Assembly (NCBI RefSeq): GCF_943193095.1
Contig: NZ_CALPCV010000006.1
Span: 41,140 to 105,139, forward strand
Reading direction: 5' to 3'
Source of the DNA: Parasutterella muris
Lineage (GTDB): Bacteria > Pseudomonadota > Gammaproteobacteria > Burkholderiales > Burkholderiaceae_F
Length of the DNA: 64,000 nucleotides
Part shown: positions 54,941 to 62,681 of the stretch, one piece after another
Layout of the letters: every line of letters begins with the position of its first letter
Numbering within the stretch: position 1 is the stretch's first letter
Notes under the pieces: model-generated
What the model was told of the DNA's origin: nothing
The model's database searches: none
Seen by the model: only the letters and a program-made list of their open reading frames with translations
Made by a program: the position numbers and the translations under genes

Positions 54941-57133
54941 TTATGAGGCTGCGAGCTCCTCGGACTCCATCATTTCTTCAGATCGCTCGGAAACTTTCTT
55001 CGGGTCATACCGGAGTTTCTGCCAAACCAATACGAGACCAAGCAGCGCGATCGCAGCTAAGTAGCCCCACCAGCGCTGGCTGTGCGGGAGAACGAAACCG
55101 GAAATCATCGCCGGGAACATAAATATCACGGTCGAGGCCAAGAGAAGCAGACGCTCGATAATATTGCATTTTCCGATCAGCCAGCCCTGCACCGCAGAAG
55201 CCATCGTAACCATGCCGAGGCCGGTCATTGCGAAGATAAAGAAGCTCGCTGCCCAGGAGTCAATTCCAATAAGGAGAATGTCGGAATTAAAGAGGAAGAA
55301 GATCGGGATGATCGCTGTGCGGATGTCGTACAAAAAGCCCTGAATACCGACTGAGATCGGGTTTTCTTTGGCGATCGCGGCTCCGGCATAGGCGGCAAGA
55401 CCCACGGGCGGCGTATCGTCGGCGAGAATACCGAAGTACAGACAGAACAGATGGGCAGCGATCAGCGGAATCACAATTTCCTGACCGTGCAGTGAAAGAC
55501 CGGTGGAAAGTTCGACAATCACAGGCGCCGTTAACGATGCCATGATGATGTAGTTGGCTGTCGTCGGCAGACCCATGCCAAGAAGCAGACTCGCGACAGC
55601 CGTGATCAGGATCATCAGGAAGATGTTGCCCATGGACATCACTTCCACGAAGGATGTGATCTGCTGGCCGAGACCAAGCGAGACGCAGCCCACGATAATG
55701 CCGGCGGATGCTGTGGCAAGCGCGACGCCCGCCATATTATTGGCGCCGGCTGCCATAGCGTTCAGTGTGTTTTTAATACCAAACTTGAAGGCGGCCCAAA
55801 GATCAGCGTTGTGCAGTCTGGCAATGGCGACAGGCTGAAGAACCATAATGATGGCAAGAGCCAGAATCGCTCTGAAAACGGAGAGCTCTGCAGAATGCAT
55901 CTCGACCACCAACTCCCAAATAAGCACGGCAAGCGGGATCAAATAATGCAGACCGTTTTTCAGCTCTATCAGAAATCGAGGAAGCTCGCTCTTGGGAAGT
56001 CCTCTCAAACCAAGCTTGCAGGCTTCAATATGCGTGATCCAAAGCAGACCGATATAAGAGGCGAATGCCGGAACAGCAGCGGCTTTGGCCACTTCTACAT
56101 AAGGAACATTGACGTATTCGGCGATGATGAATGCGGCCGCGCCCATGACCGGAGGGGCAAGCTGTCCGTTCACCGAAGAAGCAACCTCGATCGCGGCAGC
56201 CTTCTTGGCGGGATAGCCCAGACGCTTCATCAAAGGAATCGTAAAGGTACCGGTCGTCACCACGTTGGCGATGGAAGAGCCCGAAACCATTCCGGAGAGC
56301 GCCGAACTCACCACTGCGGCCTTTGCGGCGCCTCCGCGGTACTGTCCGAGTCCGGAGATCGCCAAACGAGTAAAGAACGCGCCGCCGCCCGCGCGGTCAA
56401 GCATAGTTCCGAACATCACAAAAAGGAACACGACGGTTGCGGAAACATGAAGCGGCACACCATAGATACCCTGCGTATCCATAGTGATCTGGGAGATGAA
56501 ACGGGAAAGTGTCGCACCTTTAAAGGCAATTGCATCCGGAAGGTACGGGCCTAAGAAGACGTAGGCCATGAACGCGCCGCAAATCACCGGCAGCGCAGGG
56601 CCAAGCACGCGTCTTGTCGCTTCAAGCATCAGGACGACAAGAAGCACGCCGAATATCAGATCTCGTCCGATCGGCTGCCCCGGCCGCTCGGAAATGCCGG
56701 CGTAATCAATAACAATATAAAGCGCGGCGATAACGCCTACGATGCCGATCATGAAGTCGACAATCGTGACGCGTTTCATCGCAAGCAGAATACGGAGGTC
56801 CCAGCGCGAATTCAGATTGGATTTGAGCGTTGGGAGATTGAGATAAATCAGTGCAAGCGCGAAGGCCAAATGAAACGCCTTCACGTAAAGAGAATCCAGA
56901 AGCAGCCACGAAGCGGTGGACATCTGGAAAAACGCCCATGCGAGAGCGACGATATAGGTCAGCTTAGCGGACAGACCTGTCTTATCTCCGACAATTCCTT
57001 TTTCGGCCTGCTGCTGAACCTGCTTTTTATATTCCCCGATCACATCTTCGGGCGCGTCTTTTTTAGGTTTGGGAATATACCCGGGAATGCCTGCCTGAGG
57101 CAGAAGCATTTCTGTTTTGTTCTTGTCCGTCAT
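54941..57133 (-). CDS. TRAP transporter fused permease (4TM/12TM, TAXI-associated)
   Basis: A 730-residue inner-membrane protein in which the small (DctQ-like) and large (DctM-like) TRAP permease subunits are joined. About four helices fill residues 50-180 and some twelve or more follow. Recognisable DctM-type elements are GAFMAYVFLGPYLPDAI, VVSSALSGMVSGSSIANV, the GGGAFFTRLA segment and SLLLGMGLPTTANYIIMAS. The soluble N-terminus of about 50 residues is polar. It uses the ion gradient to import a ligand delivered by the TAXI protein encoded upstream. GAGG precedes the ATG. Confidence 0.92.
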   Translation of the reverse strand: MTDKNKTEMLLPQAGIPGYIPKPKKDAPEDVIGEYKKQVQQQAEKGIVGDKTGLSAKLTYIVALAWAFFQMSTASWLLLDSLYVKAFHLAFALALIYLNLPTLKSNLNSRWDLRILLAMKRVTIVDFMIGIVGVIAALYIVIDYAGISERPGQPIGRDLIFGVLLVVLMLEATRRVLGPALPVICGAFMAYVFLGPYLPDAIAFKGATLSRFISQITMDTQGIYGVPLHVSATVVFLFVMFGTMLDRAGGGAFFTRLAISGLGQYRGGAAKAAVVSSALSGMVSGSSIANVVTTGTFTIPLMKRLGYPAKKAAAIEVASSVNGQLAPPVMGAAAFIIAEYVNVPYVEVAKAAAVPAFASYIGLLWITHIEACKLGLRGLPKSELPRFLIELKNGLHYLIPLAVLIWELVVEMHSAELSVFRAILALAIIMVLQPVAIARLHNADLWAAFKFGIKNTLNAMAAGANNMAGVALATASAGIIVGCVSLGLGQQITSFVEVMSMGNIFLMILITAVASLLLGMGLPTTANYIIMASLTAPVIVELSTGLSLHGQEIVIPLIAAHLFCLYFGILADDTPPVGLAAYAGAAIAKENPISVGIQGFLYDIRTAIIPIFFLFNSDILLIGIDSWAASFFIFAMTGLGMVTMASAVQGWLIGKCNIIERLLLLASTVIFMFPAMISGFVLPHSQRWWGYLAAIALLGLVLVWQKLRYDPKKVSERSEEMMESEELAAS

Positions 57134-57173
57134 GGCGTCCTCTCATTTTTTTGTGGTCCCTACCGGGGGTGCA

Positions 57174-57197
57174 AAGACCCGCAGGCCGGCGGGTCTT
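57174..57197 (-). repeat. Intercistronic hairpin between the TAXI protein and permease genes
   Basis: AAGACCCGC (57174-57182) and GCGGGTCTT (57189-57197) form a perfect 9-bp stem with a 6-nt loop and no following T-tract. Such hairpins often protect the upstream binding-protein mRNA and lower permease output. That function is inferred. Confidence 0.55.
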
Positions 57198-57218
57198 CAT
57201 TTTTAAGCGAAGCGGCGC

Positions 57219-58190
57219 TTATTTAATGAGGCCGGCTTCCTTGTAGTACTTCATTGCGCCCGGATGGATCGGAGCGGTCAGGCCTTCAAGCATGCTCTGA
57301 GGAGTCAGACCGGCGAGCGCAGGATGCAGCTTCTTGAACTGATCAAGGTTGGTCATCACTTCTTTAGTGATCGCGTAGACAACGTCATCCGGTGTATCCG
57401 CCGATGTCACGAGCGTGGCAAGCATGCCGACCGTTTTCACCTTGTCCTTGGCGTTGGTCGCGTCTGGATACTGATCCATCGGGATTTCTGTCATTGCGTA
57501 GTAAGGCGCATCCTTCAGAAGATCGCCGACCTCGGTGATCGGAACGATACGGACTTTGCGTTTGCCTGCGGTTGCTTCCTTGATGTTGCCGTTCGGATGT
57601 CCGACGGTATAGAAGAAACCGTCAATACGGCCGTCCTGCAGCACGCGGGGCGCGTCAGCCGGTTTGAGCTTTTCGTCTCTGAAGTCTTTGCCCGGAACGA
57701 TACCGGCATATTTGAAAATATCGGTGGAGTTCACGCGGTTGCCTGAACCCGGGTCGCCAAGGTTGATCGTTTTGCCTTTGACGTCATTGATCGACTTGAT
57801 GCCGGAGTCTTCGGCTGCGACGAATGTCACGGCTTCAGGAGCAAGAGCGAACACCGCGCGAAGCTTGGAAACGGGCTTGCCTTCCCAGGGACCTTTTCCG
57901 TTGTAGGCCATGTACTGTGTATCGGCCTGAGCGATACCGAAGTCAAGATCTTTGGAATCGATCGCGTTGATATTGAATTTAGAACCGCCCGTGGATTCTA
58001 CGGAAGCGCGTACACCGTACTGATCTTTTTTGGCGTTGACGATTTTGGCAATCGCGCCGCCTGTCGGATAGTAAACACCGGTGATGCCGCCGGTACCAAT
58101 CGTGACGAATTCGGTCTTAGCCGACACGGATGCGCCGCAGAGCGCAAGAGAAGCGGCCAGAGCGAGCGGAACAAGTTTCTTAGTAAACAT
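57219..58190 (-). CDS. TAXI-family TRAP transporter solute-binding protein
   Basis: A periplasmic receptor of 323 residues. The ATG at 58190 is chosen because GGAGA precedes it; an in-frame TTG four codons upstream sits on that site. The signal peptide ends ASVSA near residue 24. Family motifs are FVTIGTGGITGVYYPTGGAIA, STGGSKFNINAI, LDFGIAQADTQYMA and LGDPGSGNRV. TAXI proteins have been linked to C4/C5 dicarboxylates and glutamate, but the ligand cannot be inferred here. It is co-transcribed with the fused permease and divergent from the flavin reductase gene. Confidence 0.93.
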   Translation of the reverse strand: MFTKKLVPLALAASLALCGASVSAKTEFVTIGTGGITGVYYPTGGAIAKIVNAKKDQYGVRASVESTGGSKFNINAIDSKDLDFGIAQADTQYMAYNGKGPWEGKPVSKLRAVFALAPEAVTFVAAEDSGIKSINDVKGKTINLGDPGSGNRVNSTDIFKYAGIVPGKDFRDEKLKPADAPRVLQDGRIDGFFYTVGHPNGNIKEATAGKRKVRIVPITEVGDLLKDAPYYAMTEIPMDQYPDATNAKDKVKTVGMLATLVTSADTPDDVVYAITKEVMTNLDQFKKLHPALAGLTPQSMLEGLTAPIHPGAMKYYKEAGLIK

Positions 58191-58543
58191 AAAATTCTCC
58201 AAGCGAAGTGAAAATTAACCATTAGCCGCAGCTGCTCAGCTTGTGGCGTCCGCACAGCCGCTGTATTCGGGGAAGTCGGCTCAGTCTTTTAGACCGATGC
58301 GGGTTTGCTTCTGCAAACCTTTTCTTCCTACTTGTACACATGCAAGAAGCGTGCCAACTTTATTTGTAAGCCAAATGCACGGTTTTAGACGGCCTTATCC
58401 GACCATCTGCACAGTTATGCACCGATATAGAGAATTAAGAGGATGCAATATGCACCGATTTAGTGCGCTATTTTTGGGCAAGCATTATTTAGTTCCTAAA
58501 TTAAAATATCAGCCTTGTGCTTTTATTCATTTAGGAGAACAAA
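58191..58543. promoter_or_regulatory. Divergent control region between the TAXI-TRAP and flavin-reductase genes
   Basis: The 353 bp hold no credible gene. They contain a hairpin GGTTTGC-TTCT-GCAAACC at about 58305-58322 followed by TTTTCTTCC on the plus strand, which is terminator-like but has no gene before it, and three related 14-bp boxes at 58375, 58417 and 58450. Confidence 0.55.
58375..58463 (+). repeat. Three spaced 14-bp boxes, consensus ATGCACSGWTWTAG
   Basis: ATGCACGGTTTTAG lies at 58375-58388, ATGCACCGATATAG at 58417-58430 and ATGCACCGATTTAG at 58450-58463. All are in the same orientation and start 42 and 33 bp apart, close to four and three DNA turns. The last ends 80 bp before the flavin-reductase start. 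Iterated binding of one regulator is the natural reading. Confidence 0.65.
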
Positions 58544-59119
58544 TTGAGTCAAAAAGAATTTGTCAAACCGGTTGATCTTGAGAACCCCTATCGTCTCTTC
58601 AATTTAGGCGGTACGGTGTTTTTGGAAGTCAAAGAAGGCGACGACATCGATGTTATGCCTGCTTCCTGGGCCTGTCCTGCTGACTATACAAAGATGAGTG
58701 TCGTGGTGGACTCGACTCACTACTCCCGCAAAATTTTGGATAAGGCTGAATACTTCCTTCTGACCGTTCCGGGATACGGCATCCGCAAGGAACTGCTTTA
58801 TCTCGGCTCTGTCAGCAAGAACGGCAATCCCAACAAAATTCAGGACAGCGGTCTGAAGTTCTTCAATATTGAAGGCTGTGATTTTCCGCTTCCCGAAGGC
58901 TGCGCTGCTTGGGCGCTGATCAAGCGTATTCCTGAAGCGCATATGGAAAAAAGCTATGACATGTTCGTCGGAGAAATTGTCAAGGCATGGGCCGACAGCC
59001 GTGTCTTCTCCGACAACCACTGGCATCTGGAAAAAGGCCCGGAAGAGCTTCGCTCTCTTCATTACGTGGCGGGCGGCCATTTCTATGAAATCGGCAAGAG
59101 CGTAGAAGTCACGCTCTAA
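58544..59119 (+). CDS. Flavin reductase-like / flavoredoxin-type FMN-binding protein
   Basis: A 191-residue protein of the FMN-binding split-barrel fold. Typical elements are VMPASWACPADYTKMSVVV near residue 37, SRKILDKAEYFLLTVPG, LYLGSVSKNGNPNK, and a C-terminal LHYVAGGHFYEIG, where flavoredoxin relatives have a similar ending. Translation starts at TTG, with AGGAG about 7 nt upstream. It could reduce FMN or serve as an electron carrier; the redox partner is unknown. It is transcribed divergently from the TAXI-TRAP genes behind the three-box repeat, and ends at a strong terminator. Confidence 0.85.
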   Translation: MSQKEFVKPVDLENPYRLFNLGGTVFLEVKEGDDIDVMPASWACPADYTKMSVVVDSTHYSRKILDKAEYFLLTVPGYGIRKELLYLGSVSKNGNPNKIQDSGLKFFNIEGCDFPLPEGCAAWALIKRIPEAHMEKSYDMFVGEIVKAWADSRVFSDNHWHLEKGPEELRSLHYVAGGHFYEIGKSVEVTL

Positions 59120-59167
59120 ACACAGCAAACGCCGGATCCGATTTTCTCGAACCCGGCGCCTAAAAGC

Positions 59168-59194
59168 GGACCTCCTCATCGAGGTCCTTTTTTA
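59168..59194 (+). terminator. Terminator of the flavin reductase gene
   Basis: GGACCTC and GAGGTCC (59168-59174 with 59181-59187) with a CTCATC loop are followed by a T run. It also faces the 3' end of the small minus-strand gene. Confidence 0.88.
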
Positions 59195-59211
59195 TTCAGA
59201 AAAGTCGGAGA

Positions 59212-59346
59212 TTATTCTCCTTCTTCCGTGCCCTTATCGACAACTTCAACCATTTCCTCTTCAATCTTCTTCAGAGTTTCAACGTTTTTGTCTTCGGGTT
59301 TCTGTTCAACCGGTTTTTTGTCTGTCTTGCTGCAGTCACATGCCAT
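59212..59346 (-). CDS. Small acidic protein of 44 residues with an N-terminal CxC
   Basis: A short frame with good translation signals: AGGAG lies 9 nt before the ATG. The product starts MACDCSKTDKK and is then made mostly of K, E, V and D (ETLKKIEEEMVEVVDKG), suggesting one amphipathic helix. The paired cysteines could bind a metal or be modified. There is no signal peptide. I recognise no family. It sits alone between the flavin reductase terminator and the VOC gene on the other strand. Confidence 0.6.
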   Translation of the reverse strand: MACDCSKTDKKPVEQKPEDKNVETLKKIEEEMVEVVDKGTEEGE

Positions 59347-59480
59347 GATTAGTATCTCCTATACTGTGTTTCTGTTTTAACGGATTACAGCCTTTCCGTA
59401 TGCTTTTGAGTTTAAGCATGCGGGCAAAGACGGGTAAAATTTCACGACCAATATAGGCATTCTTCACAAAAGGCCCTGTG

Positions 59481-60161
59481 ATGTCAGATGAAGCGCGAGT
59501 CACCGATCTGAGAGAAGCGAAGTTCGGTATTCAGAAAGTCAGAAATTCCAGATACGTTTTCGAATACAAAAACATTTGGGATCCGATTAAGAAAAGATCC
59601 AAACCGCTTTACCGTATCTCGGTTGGAAAAATTATCGGAAACGAAATCATTATTAATGATGATTACCTAGCCCGTCATCCGCAGCTTGCCCAAGGCGACT
59701 TTGTTCTGAAAGACGGAAAACCCGCCTATGAACCGAAGATTGAAGCGCCCTCCTCTCTCTTTAAGGTCAGGGCAATCGACCACTTTGTGCTCACGAGCCC
59801 GCGGCCGCAGGTACTCGCGCAGTTTTATTCCGATTTGGGTCTACGCGTTGAAAAAACATCACGGCGTTATGAAGTTTATCTTCCGTTCTCTAAAATAAAT
59901 ATCCACGACGAGAACGACCCGCTTTTGCCCGCGGCGGAAAATCCGACACCGGGCTGCGGCGACTTCTGCCTGGAGATTGAAACCGGAAGCGATCTGCACA
60001 AAATCGCCGAAGCGTTTAGGAACCAGGGCGTCGAAGTTGAAGGACCGCTCCAAAGGCATGGCGCCAAAGGAGCGATGCAATCCATTTATCTGAGGGACCC
60101 GGACCGGAATCTGGTAGAACTCTCTGTTTACACAGGAAATGAAAATGACACAGCAGGCTGA
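59481..60161 (+). CDS. VOC/glyoxalase-family protein with an IS-transposase-like N-terminal segment
   Basis: A 226-residue protein in two parts. Residues from about 95 form a vicinal-oxygen-chelate domain: VRAIDHFVLTSPRPQVLAQF, YSDLGLRVEKTSRRY, KINIHDENDP, PGCGDFCLEIE and YLRDPDRNLVELS, with possible metal ligands H99, H145 and E218. Residues 10-75 (KVRNSRYVFEYKNIWDPIK, KKRSKPLYRISVGKI) look like the entry region of IS1634/IS4-type transposases, which read similarly to YVYE...WDKEKK...IGKI. The reaction is unknown. The ATG at 59481 has AAAGG about 7 nt upstream. The gene overlaps the next one by 17 bp. Confidence 0.7.
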   Translation: MSDEARVTDLREAKFGIQKVRNSRYVFEYKNIWDPIKKRSKPLYRISVGKIIGNEIIINDDYLARHPQLAQGDFVLKDGKPAYEPKIEAPSSLFKVRAIDHFVLTSPRPQVLAQFYSDLGLRVEKTSRRYEVYLPFSKINIHDENDPLLPAAENPTPGCGDFCLEIETGSDLHKIAEAFRNQGVEVEGPLQRHGAKGAMQSIYLRDPDRNLVELSVYTGNENDTAG

Positions 60162-60558
60162 CAATACTCCTAAAGAAGAACCGACGGCTGCCGCGGACAC
60201 AAATAAAAAATCATCAATCCTTAATCGGGATTTTCTGGCGTCAGCCTCCGTGCATAAATTATTTTGGGGTTATCTGCTCTGCGGAAGCATTTTCTGGCTT
60301 TTAGTCTTTTACGGCACCGGCATGGCCTTCTCGTACGGGCCGGACACCAACTATGACGCGGCAGGTCTTTGTCTTTTGATCGTCGCCGTCATTCTGTATC
60401 TCTGGGGATTTGTGTTTTCTGTTCTGTCATTCAGAGCCGCGTGGCGCCTGAAGACACAGCCGCTTGCGCGTTACGCGTATCTTTTTGCGCTTGTCATTTA
60501 TCTCATCACGCTCTTTAGCGGACTCTTTGTATTTATCCATATCGGCATGATGATGTAA
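60145..60558 (+). CDS. Small integral membrane protein of unknown function
   Basis: A 137-residue protein with a polar N-terminus of about 35 residues and three hydrophobic helices (about 40-60, 75-98 and 112-135). The ATG at 60145 is preferred because AGGAA lies about 7 nt upstream; an ATG two codons earlier is too close to that site. The start lies within the end of the VOC gene, so the two are translationally coupled. No family is recognised. A role tied to the VOC protein is possible but unproven. Confidence 0.7.
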   Translation: MTQQADNTPKEEPTAAADTNKKSSILNRDFLASASVHKLFWGYLLCGSIFWLLVFYGTGMAFSYGPDTNYDAAGLCLLIVAVILYLWGFVFSVLSFRAAWRLKTQPLARYAYLFALVIYLITLFSGLFVFIHIGMMM

Positions 60559-60704
60559 AGACGGCATAGGACTCAGGAAATCTCTAACCGCGTAGTGTTA
60601 AAAAAATTTCTGAGCATTCCTGAATTCTCGATTTCTTTCCATAAAATAAAAATCTGAACGCTAGCAATTGTTACCGCTAGTCCCTCCAAACTTAGAGATA
60701 TAAC

Positions 60705-61973
60705 ATGGCCCTGATTGTTCAAAAATACGGCGGCACATCCGTCGGCACTACCGACCGAATCAAGAATGTCGCCCGAAGAGTTGCTAAGTGGCACAATGCC
60801 GGCCATCAGGTTGTGGTGGTTGTTTCCGCGATGAGCGGAGAGACCAACCGTCTGATCGCATTAGCAAAAGAAATTCAAAAAAATCCCGATCCCAGAGAAC
60901 TCGATGTGATTGCTTCCACCGGTGAGCAGGTCACGATCGGTCTCCTCGCAATGGCTCTTCAGAATATCGGACTCAAAGCCAAAAGCTATACCGGTCCGCA
61001 AGTTAGAGTCCTTACGGATGATGCGTTCACAAAAGCCCGCATTAAAGAAATTGACGGCGACCGCATTAAGAAGGATCTTGATGAAGGAAAAGTTGTCATC
61101 GTCGCCGGTTTCCAGGGCTGCGATGAAAACGGCAACATTACAACACTCGGCCGCGGCGGCTCTGATACATCCGCAGTTGCGCTTGCCGCCGCTCTGAAAG
61201 CCGATGAATGTCTGATCTTTACAGACGTGGACGGCATTTACACCACCGATCCCCGTGTCGTCAGCAATGCCCGCAAACTGAGCATTGTTGCCTTTGAAGA
61301 AATTTTAGAAATGGCCTCTCTCGGCTCTAAAGTTCTTCAGATTCGAAGCGTCGAATTCGCAGGCAAGTACCACATTCCGACCCGTGTACTCTCAAGCCTG
61401 ACAGACCCTGATATTCCGCTGGATGAAGAGCAAAATTCCGGCACCCTGATTACTTTTGAGGATGATCCTAAGATGGAAAAAGTCGTTGTTTCCGGTATCG
61501 CTTTCAGCAGAAACGAAGCCAAAATCACTCTGCCGCACGTCCCTGACACCCCGGGTATCGCTTATAAAATTCTCGGTCATGTCGCCGAAGCCAACATTGA
61601 AGTTGACATGATTGTTCAGAACGCCGCTAAGAACGGTTTAACGGACTTCAGCTTCACTGTAAGCCGCAACGATCTTGACAAGACTCTTCAGGTCCTCAAG
61701 GACAATGTTCTTCCCTATCTCGGAGAAGAGGGTATCCTGACTGACGCCTCCATCGCCAAGATTTCCTGCGTCGGTATCGGCATGCGCAGCCACGCCGGTG
61801 TCGCAGCCAAGATGTTCCGCGTTCTCGCAGAGGAAAACATCAACATCAAGATGATTTCCACTTCTGAAATCCGCACCTCGATCATTGTGGATGAGAAGTA
61901 CATGGAACTCGCTGTTCGCGCTCTCCATAAAGCATTTGGTCTTGACAAAGAGACAGGCGCTATGGAAGGCTAA
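60705..61973 (+). CDS. lysC: Aspartate kinase
   Basis: Phosphorylates aspartate, the entry to lysine, methionine, threonine and diaminopimelate synthesis. The 422 residues have the monofunctional, lysC/ask type layout: IVQKYGGTSVG at the start, VVVVSAMSGETNRL, LGRGGSDTSAVALA, FTDVDGIYTTDPR, and two C-terminal ACT domains (from about residue 265; GIAFSRNEAKITL and ISCVGIGMRSHAGVAAKMF) for feedback control. It is a single gene, as commonly seen in Burkholderiales, with a terminator-like hairpin just after the stop. Confidence 0.97.
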   Translation: MALIVQKYGGTSVGTTDRIKNVARRVAKWHNAGHQVVVVVSAMSGETNRLIALAKEIQKNPDPRELDVIASTGEQVTIGLLAMALQNIGLKAKSYTGPQVRVLTDDAFTKARIKEIDGDRIKKDLDEGKVVIVAGFQGCDENGNITTLGRGGSDTSAVALAAALKADECLIFTDVDGIYTTDPRVVSNARKLSIVAFEEILEMASLGSKVLQIRSVEFAGKYHIPTRVLSSLTDPDIPLDEEQNSGTLITFEDDPKMEKVVVSGIAFSRNEAKITLPHVPDTPGIAYKILGHVAEANIEVDMIVQNAAKNGLTDFSFTVSRNDLDKTLQVLKDNVLPYLGEEGILTDASIAKISCVGIGMRSHAGVAAKMFRVLAEENINIKMISTSEIRTSIIVDEKYMELAVRALHKAFGLDKETGAMEG

Positions 61974-61996
61974 TCTTTCGCTCTAAAAATCAAATC

Positions 61997-62035
61997 GGCG
62001 CAGGACTTTTAGTTCTGCGCCGTCTTCTTTCTAAT
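61997..62035 (+). terminator. Terminator between lysC and mdaB, probably bidirectional
   Basis: GGCGCAGGAC (61997-62006) pairs with GTTCTGCGCC (62012-62021) around a 5-nt loop with one G-U pair. T-rich sequence follows on the plus strand, and GATTTGATTTTT on the minus strand. Confidence 0.7.
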
Positions 62036-62039
62036 TTAA

Positions 62040-62618
62040 TTAACCGAAGTTTTTCTTAATGTGATCCTTCCAGCGTTTGACGTCTTCGTCAATCTTGGGA
62101 TTTTTAAGAACGTCATTGCAAATAAAGGATTCCATCGGTTTCATGCCAATAAAGGCAAACGCCTTGTGGAGCCAGAAGAAAACGCCGTCGATGCCTTTTC
62201 CTTCAAAGAACTGATCTTTTTCTGTGAAAGCCTGAATCGGCGCATTCCAAGTGGAGCTCAGCATGTATTTCTTATCATTCAGAATACCGCCGGTGCCATA
62301 GCCCTTGGTCGGAGTTTCGTGATGGCGGCCGTCTCCGTGCGCAATGCCGGGCTGCATCCAGACAAGATCCAGATAGCGTTTAAACTGCCAAGGCGTACTC
62401 ATCCACCAACCCGGTGTCTGCACGATAACGAAATCAGCGCGTTTAAATTTTTCTGCTTCAGCTGCCGGTTCCCACTCACTGTCTACGAGTGTGATTTCCG
62501 TGCTATAGCCCAGCTTCTGAAGTTCTTCGTCGGCAATATTGCTCAGATAATGGTTTAAGCAGCCGCCTCTGCCGTAATTCTCGCAGCCGCAGTCAATAAT
62601 CAGTACGTGCTTAGGCAT
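62040..62618 (-). CDS. mdaB: NAD(P)H quinone oxidoreductase, MdaB-like
   Basis: A 192-residue flavodoxin-like quinone reductase related to MdaB (modulator of drug activity B), which protects against quinone and oxidative stress by two-electron reduction with FAD. Landmarks are VLIIDCGCENYGRGGCLNHYL, VIVQTPGWWMSTPWQFKRYLD, GYGTGGILNDKKYMLSSTWN and FFWLHKAFAFIGMKPMESF. AGGAG lies 7 nt before the ATG. It follows the ketopantoate-reductase-family gene by 63 bp on the same strand and may be co-transcribed with it. Confidence 0.92.
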   Translation of the reverse strand: MPKHVLIIDCGCENYGRGGCLNHYLSNIADEELQKLGYSTEITLVDSEWEPAAEAEKFKRADFVIVQTPGWWMSTPWQFKRYLDLVWMQPGIAHGDGRHHETPTKGYGTGGILNDKKYMLSSTWNAPIQAFTEKDQFFEGKGIDGVFFWLHKAFAFIGMKPMESFICNDVLKNPKIDEDVKRWKDHIKKNFG

Positions 62619-62681
62619 TTCACTACTCCTAGTTAATTGCTCGATTTTAATGATAGAACCGTTTTATCCGTCCATCGCTTC

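Noticed and set aside
58303..58330. Small RNA ending at the GGTTTGC/GCAAACC hairpin
   Set aside because: The hairpin and T-rich tail look terminator-like on the plus strand, but no promoter could be recognised upstream, so a transcript cannot be supported.
58243..58575. Plus-strand frame of 110 codons across the TRAP/flavin reductase control region
   Set aside because: Composition unlike a real protein, overlap with the well-supported flavin reductase start and with the repeat boxes.
59481..59760. Remnant insertion sequence at the VOC gene start
   Set aside because: The transposase-like segment is in frame with an intact VOC domain, and no terminal inverted repeats or catalytic DDE region are present. 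A fusion protein fits better than an IS remnant.
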